A DNA stretch of 36,277 nt from Methylohalomonas sp964522485 (GTDB taxonomy: Bacteria; Pseudomonadota; Gammaproteobacteria; Methylohalomonadales; Methylohalomonadaceae): contig CAZFUS010000019.1 of the NCBI GenBank assembly GCA_964522485.1, positions 1 to 36,277 of the forward strand. The letters run 5' to 3'. The position numbers and the translations under genes were made by a program. Positions 16,429 through 24,691 of this stretch are shown piece by piece. A model generated the notes under the pieces. The model searched no databases and was not told the origin of the DNA. It worked only from the letters and a program-made list of their open reading frames with translations. Numbering within the stretch: the first letter of the stretch is position 1; every line of letters begins with the position of its first letter.

Positions 16429-17115
16429 ATGTTGCGTACACTGACTGTTGCTGTTTTGCTGCTGCTGGCGCCGCTGGCCCATGCGGATCATGAGCACGAA
16501 ACCCTGTTCAACAAGGTCAGCCTGCAGGCTGAAGCCCAGCGCGAGGTGCCAAATGATGAGATGACCGTCCTGGTTGCCGCCGAGCATCAGGGCGCTGATC
16601 CTTCGGCACTCGCTGAACGGGTCAATCAGGATATGGCCTGGGCGCTGGATCTGGCCAAGCAGGACGCTTCGATCAAGGCGGAGACACGTGGTTACACGAC
16701 CCAGCCGATTTACAAGGACGGTGTTATCAGCGGCTGGCGAGTGCGTCAGGACTTGCAACTGAAGACCGAAGAGTTCGCGAAGCTGACCGAACTGCTGGGC
16801 AAATTACAGGAAAAGCTGCAGATTACCCAGATGGGCTTCAGCCCGACGCCGGAGACTCAGCGTGAACATCAGGATGAACTGATCAGCGAGGCTATGGAGC
16901 GTTTCAAGGAACGGGTCGCCATCATCCAGAAAAGCATGGACGATCGCGATTACCGCATCATCGATCTGAATGTGAATACTAACGGCTTCGGCTACCGGCC
17001 GATGGCAATGTCGGCTGATATGTCGATGGCAAAAATGGAGCGTGCTGCTCCGGCTGTGGAAGGAGGAACAAGCCAGGTGACTGTTACTGTTTCGGGCTCG
17101 GTCCAGTTCTACTGA
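16429..17115 (+). CDS. Periplasmic SIMPL-domain protein (DUF541)
   Basis: A 228-residue secreted protein. The signal peptide MLRTLTVAVLLLLAPLAHA should be cut before DHEHE. The mature part shows the SIMPL/DUF541 pattern: VSLQAEAQREVPNDEMTVL, the Tyr-containing ETRGYTTQPIYKDGVISGW (like the YxxxPxY segment of this family), and the C-terminal QVTVTVSGSVQF. Its function is undefined; E. coli YggE, a relative, is linked to oxidative-stress tolerance. AAGGGAG lies about ten bases before ATG. It follows rraA closely and ends just before the scaffold gap. Confidence 0.85.
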   Translation: MLRTLTVAVLLLLAPLAHADHEHETLFNKVSLQAEAQREVPNDEMTVLVAAEHQGADPSALAERVNQDMAWALDLAKQDASIKAETRGYTTQPIYKDGVISGWRVRQDLQLKTEEFAKLTELLGKLQEKLQITQMGFSPTPETQREHQDELISEAMERFKERVAIIQKSMDDRDYRIIDLNVNTNGFGYRPMAMSADMSMAKMERAAPAVEGGTSQVTVTVSGSVQFY

Positions 17116-17200
17116 CTCAAAACTATTGCGCTTGCCAATACTGCGTTGCTTCGTTTTCCTCGAATGCTCATTTACTAATTTGTAAACTCCGCTTCTCGGA
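17116..17200. repeat. Possible dispersed repeat at the scaffold-gap edge
   Basis: The 85 bases after the SIMPL gene have a jumbled look with alternating TTGC/GCTT/CTCG motifs and no reading frame of note, ending directly at the N run. Assemblies usually break at dispersed repeats, and this stretch resembles such gene-end repeats in other gammaproteobacteria. Only one copy is visible in this window, so the assignment is tentative. Confidence 0.35.
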
Positions 17201-17300
17201 NNNNNNNNNNNNNNNNNNNNNNNNNNNNNNNNNNNNNNNNNNNNNNNNNNNNNNNNNNNNNNNNNNNNNNNNNNNNNNNNNNNNNNNNNNNNNNNNNNNN
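17201..17300. other. Scaffold gap of 100 N
   Basis: Exactly 100 N, a conventional filler for unknown distance. The sequence on either side differs sharply: high-GC housekeeping genes on the left, AT-rich DNA on the right. Confidence 0.99.
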
Positions 17301-17337
17301 ACTGCAGCTAATACGTCCTAATATTGTCGGTTGTCAT

Positions 17338-17927
17338 TCAGGTTTTTTTGTTCAAAAAATGATTCCTAACCTCTCTAGGAAACTGAATAACTTTATCGTA
17401 TTCTGAAAAATACTCGGGATGTAATATTTGAGTGGGGTTTATGGCATTTATTCTTGGTGGAATTCTAACTTTGGCCCTCTGTTTTAGACCATAGTATAAA
17501 TTTGACCATACAAGCGCTGGTCTTTGTGGATGCTTCTTATTTGCCAGACAGCTCTATCAAGCTCTAATATTTCCATTCCTTTAGTAAAGTGTGCCCTTTC
17601 TAAATATCTATTAGGTCCTTGATCATCCAGATACTGGATAAAATCTAAAACTGGTTTTGTTAAATCCAAATTAAGATCTGTTTTGTTTTCTATCCGTTCT
17701 AATGCTCTATGGAGAGGATGTGATAGTTTTTTTGTACTTTGCTTATTAAATAAGAGTATGGCCTTTAAATATTTCTCAATGGCTTGATGCGCTTGCCATG
17801 CAAATTGAAGCATCAATCCATTCTTATAACAAACTCTAGCTGCTATATAATCTTGATCAGCAACATCTCTAAAAGATCTTTTAGCTAGATCATTAATATA
17901 AATTCTAGCATCTGTGGCTTTCGCCAT
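17338..17927 (-). pseudogene. HEPN-domain protein, apparently frameshifted near its C-terminus
   Basis: The intact frame is 17484-17927 (147 residues, MAKATDARIYINDLAKRSF...). It has the HEPN signature LMLQFAWQAHQAIEKYLKAILLF followed by KLSHPLHRALERIE. HEPN proteins are often RNases or nucleotidyltransferase-paired toxins/antitoxins, but no MNT partner is next to it. After RAVWQIR the frame becomes unremarkable and stops at 17484. Adding one base near 17535 would instead continue as KHPQRPALVWSNLYYGLKQ and on to a stop at 17338, for about 196 residues. That extension reads like real protein, so either a one-base deletion has broken the gene or the assembly has an error next to the gap. The gene is AT-rich, unlike its neighbours, suggesting horizontal transfer. 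Confidence 0.65.
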
Positions 17928-17947
17928 AATTAAACTTATAGTATTAG

Positions 17948-18526
17948 CTATTGTAAATAAAGATTTTTTCCGTCGACCTTGACGCGCTGGCCGACGGCAA
18001 GAGATTCACCGTTGGCGATCTTGACGGTCTGCGTGCCGCCGTTGTCCATATCAACAGTAACGGCGTAATACTTTTCAGAATTCACATATTTTTCGACTTC
18101 GTTGCCGGCGAAGGCGCCGCCGACAGCCCCGGCGACGGTCGCTATCTTCTTGCCCGTGCCACCGCCGAACTGATTGCCGACGATGCCGCCGACGACACCA
18201 CCGGCGACGACGCCGATGCCGCTGGCTTCGCCCTTGGCCATGGCCGGTTCAATCATGGCTATCGTGCCGCAGCCAGTGCAGGTCGGTTCGGTTTGTGCCT
18301 GGGGTTCGTTCCATTCCGAGTTGGAAGCCGTACTCTGTGCTTTCTTCGGGGCGGGTGTCCGGGTCTGTGACTCGGCCGGGCTGGATTCAGTACTTTCCGC
18401 TGCGACGTTACTTTCGGCACTTTCGGCTTCCTGTCCGGTATTGACTCCCTGACCTTCACAACCCGCGAGGGCAATAATTGCAAGCACCGTAATGACTTTA
18501 CTGAATTTACATATTTGATAAGGCAT
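17948..18526 (-). CDS. Glycine-zipper 2TM lipoprotein (SlyB-like)
   Basis: A 192-residue lipoprotein. The signal ends in the lipobox LAGC (Cys23). A Ser/Glu/Pro-rich linker of about 60 residues follows and includes a CTGC pair at 83-86. The glycine zipper is IGVVAGGVVGGIVGNQFGGG and TVAGAVGGAFAGNEVEKYV (about residues 104-148), the SlyB/Pcp/OmpA-17kDa pattern. The C-terminus has a beta-rich domain ending RVKVDGKNLYL. It is predicted to sit in the outer-membrane inner leaflet or periplasm. Such proteins stabilise the envelope under stress; this one's exact job is not known. Confidence 0.87.
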   Translation of the reverse strand: MPYQICKFSKVITVLAIIALAGCEGQGVNTGQEAESAESNVAAESTESSPAESQTRTPAPKKAQSTASNSEWNEPQAQTEPTCTGCGTIAMIEPAMAKGEASGIGVVAGGVVGGIVGNQFGGGTGKKIATVAGAVGGAFAGNEVEKYVNSEKYYAVTVDMDNGGTQTVKIANGESLAVGQRVKVDGKNLYLQ

Positions 18527-18689
18527 GATTGATATCCCGTGAATACAGATGATCAGTATTTATTGCCGGCCGGAAAGATCCGGATGGACCGTGCATCTCA
18601 CCTTGCTCACGCTATGCAACGGATTCGATATTTTTACCAGCACAGACTGCTGCCATGAAACCATATTGTTTATTTTTTAAAACCTGGAT

Positions 18690-19139
18690 TTAAGCCGGGC
18701 GCAAACCGAGCCTGTCACTCAGTCTGTTCATGGCAATGTCATGAGTCTCCGGATCATGGACCTTGAGCTTGCGAATTTCTGTGATCATTGTATCAATTGA
18801 AGACAACAAAGTTTCCGGTGTCTTGTATTTCGATTTGACTGCTTCGATCTCCGCATTCATTTTCCGGAATTCATCAATCGTCAGTTGTTCGTCATAAGAT
18901 AAATTATTGAGATCGGATTTGTTGATAAGTGTTGCCAGCAAGTCATTGATTTTACCAAGCTGCCGGCCATAACTGGCCGTGTCCTCGATAATCTTCTGTT
19001 CAATTTTATGGTCGGAAGAGCAGGTATTGTGGATATTAACAAACCCCATTTGGGAGCTTACGGATTTAACCCAGAATTCGACTGGATTAATGGTTTGAGT
19101 AACGGCACCTGATAGAGGAAAGTGGTTCGTATTGCTCAT
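18690..19139 (-). CDS. Hypothetical 149-residue helical protein
   Basis: I do not recognise this family. The start is supported by AAGGGGC about seven bases before ATG. The protein has no signal peptide or membrane segment. Residues 17-40 (INPVEFWVKSVSSQMGFVNI) and the long charged helices that follow (roughly 45-140, with Leu/Ile heptads) look like a soluble coiled-coil protein, somewhat in the way of phasins, though this is only a resemblance. Its GC content is lower than that of the neighbours. The gene stands alone between a lipoprotein and a cupredoxin. Confidence 0.7.
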   Translation of the reverse strand: MSNTNHFPLSGAVTQTINPVEFWVKSVSSQMGFVNIHNTCSSDHKIEQKIIEDTASYGRQLGKINDLLATLINKSDLNNLSYDEQLTIDEFRKMNAEIEAVKSKYKTPETLLSSIDTMITEIRKLKVHDPETHDIAMNRLSDRLGLRPA

Positions 19140-19289
19140 GGTATTGCCCCTTGATTACATGATTAGATAGCCCGTCTGGATAAACGCTGTCTCCAGAGTC
19201 ATTATGCTTAATGTTGAATTTCTGCAGTCGATCAGGTTAACACTCCCTTGTTTCCGGATAAGCAGCTATCTGCCAATGAATTTTTGTAG

Positions 19290-19751
19290 TCATTTGATTG
19301 TAATCGTACCGACCATGCCTGCTTCTTCATGGCCGTCGACCGTGCACTTGAGATCCTTGAAGGTGCCGGTCTGGATCGGCACGAACCACCATTCGGCAGT
19401 GTGGCCCGAAAACACCTCGACTTCGCGGATGTGACCCTTGATCTCGGCTGTTTCTTCACCATCCGGCGTATAAGTCTGTACCTTGCGGGTGAAGATAGAC
19501 TGTACGAATTTGTCAGACGAGAAGTAGTGTTTGTGCGGACTGTTATTGACCAGCACCATTTTGTAGAGCTTGCCGGTTTCGAAAGTCAGGTCGGATGGTG
19601 TGAACTGCATTTCACCGTCTTCCGTGCCCAGCTCGACAGTGACTTCAACAGGATCCTGGCGACTCAGATCGCCCGCCGCGTAGGCGGGTTGTGTGAACAG
19701 TAAGGCGGTGGCTAACAATGTAACGGCTCTCATGAGCGCTTTCCTCATCAT
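19290..19751 (-). CDS. Periplasmic cupredoxin-like copper protein
   Basis: A 153-residue exported protein with a signal peptide (about residues 1-25, ending AYAA). The type-1 copper ligands are visible: His in NNSPHKHYF (73 or 75), then Cys136, His141 and Met146 in the spacing C-x4-H-x4-M (CTVDGHEEAGM). The domain is a plastocyanin/azurin-type beta barrel. The central insert with SSDKFVQSIFTRK and VEVFSGHTAEWWFVP is longer than in plastocyanin and recalls the cupredoxin_1 (EfeO-like) family. It may carry electrons or bind copper in the periplasm; the partner is not visible. The start could be Met1 or Met2. Confidence 0.85.
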   Translation of the reverse strand: MMRKALMRAVTLLATALLFTQPAYAAGDLSRQDPVEVTVELGTEDGEMQFTPSDLTFETGKLYKMVLVNNSPHKHYFSSDKFVQSIFTRKVQTYTPDGEETAEIKGHIREVEVFSGHTAEWWFVPIQTGTFKDLKCTVDGHEEAGMVGTITIK

Positions 19752-19818
19752 CGATGTTTGATCTCTGACCCTGCTGTTTTACAGGATGTTCCTGGGTTCA
19801 TTTGCATGGATCGAAACA

Positions 19819-21099
19819 TCAGAGTGTCTGAATCACCTTCCGCGCTGCTTCGAGTGTTTGATCAATGATGGCATCATCGTGCGCTGCGGAAACGAAGCCC
19901 GCCTCGAAGGCGGCCGGGGCCATATAGATGCCGGCATCCAGCATGCCGTGAAAGAATTTGTTAAACCGTTCCATATCACAGCCTACGACCTGATCGTAGC
20001 GCGTGACCTGTGACACATCCGTGAAAAACAGGCCAAACATGCCGCCTAACTCATTGCCGGTCAGGGGAACGCCCGCTTCCTTGGCAATCTCGGTTATGCC
20101 GAATACCAGCTTGTGTGTAGTCGCGGAAAGGCGGACAAAAAATTCCGGTTCGGCAATCAAGTCAAGTGTGGTGAGTCCGGCAGTCATGGCAATCGGATTA
20201 CCGGAAAGCGTGCCGGCATGATAAACCGGTCCGTCAGGCGAGAGGTGATCCATGATTTCGGTGCGACCACCGAAGGCACCGACCGGCATTCCTCCGCCGA
20301 TGACCTTGCCGAGCATGGTCAGATCCGGAGTGACATTGTAAATTGCCTGCGCACCACCAAGCGCGACACGGAAGCCGGTCATGACTTCGTCGAAGATCAG
20401 AATCGTGCCGTACTGGTTGCAGATATCGCGCAGACCTTCGAGAAAACCCGGTTCCGGCAGGAGACAGTTCATATTGCCGGTGACCGGTTCGACGATCAGT
20501 GCGGCGATGCTGTCACCCTGTTCAGCAAAAACACGTTTGACCTGATCGATGTCGTTGTAGGTCAGCGTCAGCGTGTGACGTGCGAGATCGGCCGGAACGC
20601 CGGGTGAACTTGGTGTTCCGAAAGTGAGGGCACCGGAACCGGCCTTGACCAGCAGGGAATCGGCATGGCCATGATAACAGCCTTCGAATTTGACGATGCC
20701 GTCGCGCCCGCTATAGCCGCGGGCCAGGCGGATCGCACCCAGGCCGGCTTCTGTGCCCGAGTTGGTCATGCGGACTTTTTCAATACCCGGTACCAGTTCG
20801 GTAATGCGTTGCGCCATGCGCGTTTCGAGCTCGGTCGGCGCGCCATAGCTGAGTCCCTTGGCAACGGCCTGCTGTACAGCCTCGACGACCTGCGGATGGG
20901 TATGACCCAGGATCATGGGCCCCCAGGAGCCGACGTAATCGATGTATTCATTACCATCGACATCGTAAAGACAGGCGCCCCGTGCCCGGTCGATAAACGG
21001 CGGTGTGCCGCCGACCGCCCTGAAGGCACGCACCGGCGAATTGACGCCGCCGGGGATGACTGTGCGGGCTTCGGAATACAATTCTTCAGATCGAGTCAT
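19819..21099 (-). CDS. hemL: Glutamate-1-semialdehyde 2,1-aminomutase HemL
   Basis: HemL turns glutamate-1-semialdehyde into 5-aminolevulinate, the C5-route entry to heme, using PLP. The 426-residue protein starts at MTRSEELYSEARTVIPGGVNSPVRAF (21099; first 20 shared with the family), two bases after the thiE stop. The longer in-frame upstream extension is proline-rich and not family-like. Key residues are GCYHGHADSLLV, FDEVMTGFRVALGG and the PLP lysine Lys265 in MLGKVIGGGMPVGAFGG. One oddity: the usually invariant NSGTEATMSA is NSGTEAGLGA here. Confidence 0.96.
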   Translation of the reverse strand: MTRSEELYSEARTVIPGGVNSPVRAFRAVGGTPPFIDRARGACLYDVDGNEYIDYVGSWGPMILGHTHPQVVEAVQQAVAKGLSYGAPTELETRMAQRITELVPGIEKVRMTNSGTEAGLGAIRLARGYSGRDGIVKFEGCYHGHADSLLVKAGSGALTFGTPSSPGVPADLARHTLTLTYNDIDQVKRVFAEQGDSIAALIVEPVTGNMNCLLPEPGFLEGLRDICNQYGTILIFDEVMTGFRVALGGAQAIYNVTPDLTMLGKVIGGGMPVGAFGGRTEIMDHLSPDGPVYHAGTLSGNPIAMTAGLTTLDLIAEPEFFVRLSATTHKLVFGITEIAKEAGVPLTGNELGGMFGLFFTDVSQVTRYDQVVGCDMERFNKFFHGMLDAGIYMAPAAFEAGFVSAAHDDAIIDQTLEAARKVIQTL

Positions 21100-21100
21100 G

Positions 21101-21763
21101 TCAGGAATTTTGCAGGGCCTGGTGTTGTTGGATGAGTTTCTGGTAGCGGGCTGCGGCGGTCCGGGTATCGTCCTGTGCGAAAATGCCGGCGATGACGGCG
21201 AGCCAGTCAGCACCGGCCTTCAGTAATCCGGCACCATTGTCCGGTGTGATGCCGCCGATGGCAACGATGGGCACATCCAGCTCATGTCTTGCCGCCCGCA
21301 GTGTTTCGAGTGAAGCTGCCGGTGCGTCAGGCTTGGTCCGGGAGCTGAAAAAACGACCGAAGGCGACATAATCGGCGCCGGCCCTGACGGCCTGCCGGGC
21401 GCTGTCGAGATTGTCATGACAAGAGACACCAATGATGGCGCGTGGCCCCAGTCGTGTACGCAGCGTCTGGATGTCTGTTTCGTCGCCGTGATCGGTCTGT
21501 CCGATATGAACGCCATCAGCTCCGAGTTTTGCAGCCAGTGCCGTATCATCATTGATGATCAGCGGAACCTGATGTTGGCGACACAGATTCCGCAGTTCAT
21601 TCAGCAGACGTAAATCGCAAGTGACTATACTCGCTTTATCGCGCAACTGAATCGCGCCGCCGCCGCCGGTGATGGCGCCCGTTACGGCGCTGAGGAGTCG
21701 TTCTGCGCTGACCCAGCCAGTATCGGCGATGGCGTACAGGCCTCCTGGCGGAAAAGCTTTCAT
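21101..21763 (-). CDS. thiE: Thiamin-phosphate synthase ThiE
   Basis: ThiE joins HMP-pyrophosphate and thiazole phosphate to make thiamin phosphate. The start MKAFPPGGLYAIAD (21763) overlaps the thiD stop by four bases (ATGA); the upstream in-frame extension lies inside thiD and is not real. The 220-residue TIM barrel has GGGAIQLRDK (phosphate/HMP site), LIINDDTALAAKLGADGVHIGQ, IIGVSCHDNLDSARQAVRAG, ADYVAFGRFFSSRTKP and VPIVAIGGI, all standard for ThiE. Confidence 0.96.
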   Translation of the reverse strand: MKAFPPGGLYAIADTGWVSAERLLSAVTGAITGGGGAIQLRDKASIVTCDLRLLNELRNLCRQHQVPLIINDDTALAAKLGADGVHIGQTDHGDETDIQTLRTRLGPRAIIGVSCHDNLDSARQAVRAGADYVAFGRFFSSRTKPDAPAASLETLRAARHELDVPIVAIGGITPDNGAGLLKAGADWLAVIAGIFAQDDTRTAAARYQKLIQQHQALQNS

Positions 21764-22554
21764 CGGGGTGCGCGGAACCAGCGATTGGGGTGGAGTTGTG
21801 CCCGACCCAGCTGGCGGGCATTTTCCAGACAGTGCCGGGTGTAATCGAGGCCATCGCGGACAGCAATTGGCAGGGAGCGGCCACGGGCCAGTTCGGCGGC
21901 GATGGCCGATGACAGCGTGCACCCGGAGCCGTGATAGGTACCCGGCAGGCGTGGGTGACGAAACGGCATTGGGGTTTCATCGCGCCGGTAAAGTGTATTG
22001 ATGACGGCATCGTCGCCTTCGTCAGCGCCCGTGATGAGGACAGCGCCCGCACCCGCCCTCAGCAGGGTGGCGGCGGCGTCCGCCGGGCTTTGCTGGCCAC
22101 TCAGGCGGCGTGCCTCCTGCGTGTTCGGCGTTATCAGTGTCGCGCGCGGCAACAACCGCAGGCGCAGTGCCTGCAAAGCTTCGTCTTGCAGAAATTCGCC
22201 GCCGCTGCTGGCGACCAGAACCGGGTCGAGTACTACTGGCAGCGTTGGCCGCTGCGCCAGGAAGTCGGCGATTATATGGATGATTGGTGGACCCGGACAG
22301 ACGCCGATCTTGCAGGCGGCGATGTCCATATCCTCGGCGAGCAGCTGCAGTTGTTCGCGGAAATCGTCGGGTTGCTGTGGTAGTACATACCCTACACGGA
22401 CCGTATTCTGGGCAGTCAGCGCGGTAATCACGCATGCGGCGTGGCAGCCGCGCTGGCCGATAGCCTCGATATCGGCCTGAATACCGGCACCACCGGTCGG
22501 GTCGTGGCCGGCGAGCACCAGTACCACCGGAGTATCTGAACGGGTCATTGCCAT
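21760..22554 (-). CDS. thiD: Hydroxymethylpyrimidine/phosphomethylpyrimidine kinase ThiD
   Basis: ThiD phosphorylates hydroxymethylpyrimidine twice to give HMP-PP for thiamin synthesis. The 264-residue ribokinase-fold protein has AGHDPTGGAGIQADIEA near residue 15, ACVITALTAQNTVRV, LDPVLVASSGG and the C-terminal GTYHGSGCTLSSAIAAELARG with the catalytic-base region. The usual VKGGH turn is VLITGAD here, a variant seen in related gammaproteobacterial enzymes. The start could be Met1 or Met3. thiD, thiE and hemL form one tight minus-strand operon. Confidence 0.95.
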   Translation of the reverse strand: MAMTRSDTPVVLVLAGHDPTGGAGIQADIEAIGQRGCHAACVITALTAQNTVRVGYVLPQQPDDFREQLQLLAEDMDIAACKIGVCPGPPIIHIIADFLAQRPTLPVVLDPVLVASSGGEFLQDEALQALRLRLLPRATLITPNTQEARRLSGQQSPADAAATLLRAGAGAVLITGADEGDDAVINTLYRRDETPMPFRHPRLPGTYHGSGCTLSSAIAAELARGRSLPIAVRDGLDYTRHCLENARQLGRAQLHPNRWFRAPR

Positions 22555-22635
22555 GCACGTATTCTAACCGACGTACTATCCATGCGAGAATTATGCCCAA
22601 TATTAAATAACTTAATTCAGGGAGCCGTTTCGCTG

Positions 22636-22800
22636 ATGAAGAAGTACATGTGTGTAATCTGCGGTTTTATTTATGACGAAGCGCAGGGCTGGCCGGATGA
22701 CGGCATCGAACCCGGTACCAAATGGGAAGATGTGCCGCCGAACTGGGTATGCCCGGAGTGTGGTGCGCGCAAGGAAGATTTTGAGATGATTGAAATCTAG
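22636..22800 (+). CDS. Rubredoxin
   Basis: A 54-residue electron carrier with one Fe(Cys)4 centre. The start at 22636 (MKKYMCVICGFIYDEAQGW) is the family start; the upstream in-frame codons are untypical. The four ligands are Cys6/Cys9 (CVIC) and Cys39/Cys42 (CPEC), with the usual GIEPGTKWEDVPPNWVCP core. It lies divergent to thiD. Its redox partner is not visible in the window. Confidence 0.96.
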   Translation: MKKYMCVICGFIYDEAQGWPDDGIEPGTKWEDVPPNWVCPECGARKEDFEMIEI

Positions 22801-23030
22801 GAGCTTATTCGACTGACAAACCCGGGTGCCCGCCGGACCGTGATGCGGTTCCATGTTCGCGGATCGTCTGCCTGTCAATTTCCGTTTTCATCGCCTCGAT
22901 TTTCCTGGTTTTCAATGACCGCCCCATCGTGGGGAACAGACCGGTTATGTTCTGCTGTGCACTTTTATGGGGTATCTTATGCAGACTGCATTTTTTAGAG
23001 ATGGAATTCGTTCAAATCGGGGAATGATCA

Positions 23031-24623
23031 ATGAATATACGTTTGCCTTCTCAAGTCGCTATGCGACTGTATGGTTTACTGCTGTTGATTCCTTTTCCGC
23101 TTTTTCTGAACGGCTGCCACCCGGCCGATCCCGGTGGCATGGAACCGGCGCCTTTATTTCCGGTAAAGGGGTATACCCGGATGATCGAATATCCGGTCGA
23201 TGGTGTACGGCTGGGTCAAGGCTGGCATGACGACCAGGGCGAAAAAGCGCAGGCCACCTGCATCCGGTTCACGACTCATACGGATATGGGCCAGGAACAG
23301 ACAATGGATATCGAGGTGGTGAGCGACCGGAGTGAACTGATGGAAAGCATGGATCTGTCTGCGGAAGTGCAGGTCAAGGCTATCGCCTACGAAGTGTCCG
23401 GGAAGGCCAGCTATGCCAAAGAGGTTGAGGTCAATTCGGAAAGCCTGAATTTTGTGGCTCACGCCAGGGTCAATAATGGCGTCTCTTTCACCGTGCCTGT
23501 CCTTGTGGAGGAGGGGGAAGCAATGATTGCCCTGACACCCCATTACGCCAACATGGCCAGGAGAAACTATCCGGAATTCGAGCGCCAGTGTGGTGAAACG
23601 TTTGTCTCGGCAGTCTATTCGGGTGCCGAGCTTGCGGCGGTATTATCCTTTGCCGAAACGAGTAACAGTAAGCGTGAACAACTGCAAGCCTCGATGCAGG
23701 GATCCGGCTGGGGCTTTGAAGCGAAAGGCTCGGCAAGCCAGGCGATGAAATCCTATTCGAGTAACAGCCGGCTCAAAATCAGTTTTTATCAAAGCGGTGG
23801 TAATGGTAATCCGATTCCGACCGATCAGCAGGGTTTTGTTGAGGCGATCAGCCGGCTGCCACAACTGGCCTCCGAGGCCGGGCACAATTACCGAATCATG
23901 ATCCAAGGCTACAAGTCACTGGCCAATTTCCCGAACGAACTGAAGGATCCTGAAGGTAATTTCAGGGAAAGGCTCGCGGTGAGCTATGGCAGGTTGTTGA
24001 CGATACATGAAGAAATTACGGAGATTCTCAATGATCTGGACGACCAGCCGTGGAAATGGGTTTTCGGTCCTGGCATGAACCCGGGCAGCCTGCGAATCCT
24101 GCAGGATGAAATCAAGGGCAAGCTCCGCGTCCAGCGTGAACTGGCGCGCCGCTGCGCCTTTGTTGGCAGTGATGTTGATCAGAATGACAGAAGCTCGACC
24201 AGCGTCTGTGTACTGCCAGATGATCTCGATATCCAGAATGACTATGCGTATCGAATCCAGTTACCGGTGCTGGCGCAGAGTGTTGACTTGCCTGTGTCAG
24301 ATAAACAGATTCGGCGCTGCGAACAGGCACAATCGGATCTTCTGGATCGACAGAGGGAAGCCATGGATGGCGATCCAAAGAACGTGATCAGGCTGGAGGC
24401 TGCGGTTCGGGCTTTCCGCGATTACTGCCTGCCGGCGACCGTTTTACAGAACCCGGAGCTGTTGGTGGATAGCATTAATCCGCAGATTATCGATTCCCGG
24501 GTCAGGCAGGTTTCCGAATTTCGGTGTGATGATGATATTGACGATCCCGGATGCCTGACTCATGAGGAAACGGATATGCTGCTGGCGAGCCTGAATGAAA
24601 AGGCACGACAGGGCAGTAATTGA
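23031..24623 (+). CDS. Large lipoprotein with MACPF-like pore-forming signature
   Basis: A 530-residue secreted protein. The signal ends in the lipobox LFLNGC (Cys29). Residues 80-260 look like a MACPF/cytolysin domain: strand-rich DIEVVSDRSELMESMDLSA, SGKASYAKEVEVNSESLNF, then the motif QCGETFVSAVYSGAEL (residues 186-201). This fits the MACPF hallmark [YW]-G-[TS]-H-[FY]-x6-G-G in the form C-G-E-T-F-x6-G-A. It is followed by Ser/Gly-rich strands such as MQGSGWGFEAKGSASQAM. The C-terminal 250 residues are helical and hold a Cys-rich segment near 375-395. The lipobox suggests an envelope location, with a role in membrane attack or binding as one possibility. The domain call is inference from pattern. 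Confidence 0.55.
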   Translation: MNIRLPSQVAMRLYGLLLLIPFPLFLNGCHPADPGGMEPAPLFPVKGYTRMIEYPVDGVRLGQGWHDDQGEKAQATCIRFTTHTDMGQEQTMDIEVVSDRSELMESMDLSAEVQVKAIAYEVSGKASYAKEVEVNSESLNFVAHARVNNGVSFTVPVLVEEGEAMIALTPHYANMARRNYPEFERQCGETFVSAVYSGAELAAVLSFAETSNSKREQLQASMQGSGWGFEAKGSASQAMKSYSSNSRLKISFYQSGGNGNPIPTDQQGFVEAISRLPQLASEAGHNYRIMIQGYKSLANFPNELKDPEGNFRERLAVSYGRLLTIHEEITEILNDLDDQPWKWVFGPGMNPGSLRILQDEIKGKLRVQRELARRCAFVGSDVDQNDRSSTSVCVLPDDLDIQNDYAYRIQLPVLAQSVDLPVSDKQIRRCEQAQSDLLDRQREAMDGDPKNVIRLEAAVRAFRDYCLPATVLQNPELLVDSINPQIIDSRVRQVSEFRCDDDIDDPGCLTHEETDMLLASLNEKARQGSN

Positions 24624-24691
24624 GTCGTATGCGCTCGATTTTGCAACGGGTATATGTTTGCCGGTACGGGGTAACCGCCTGATGCTCGTCA

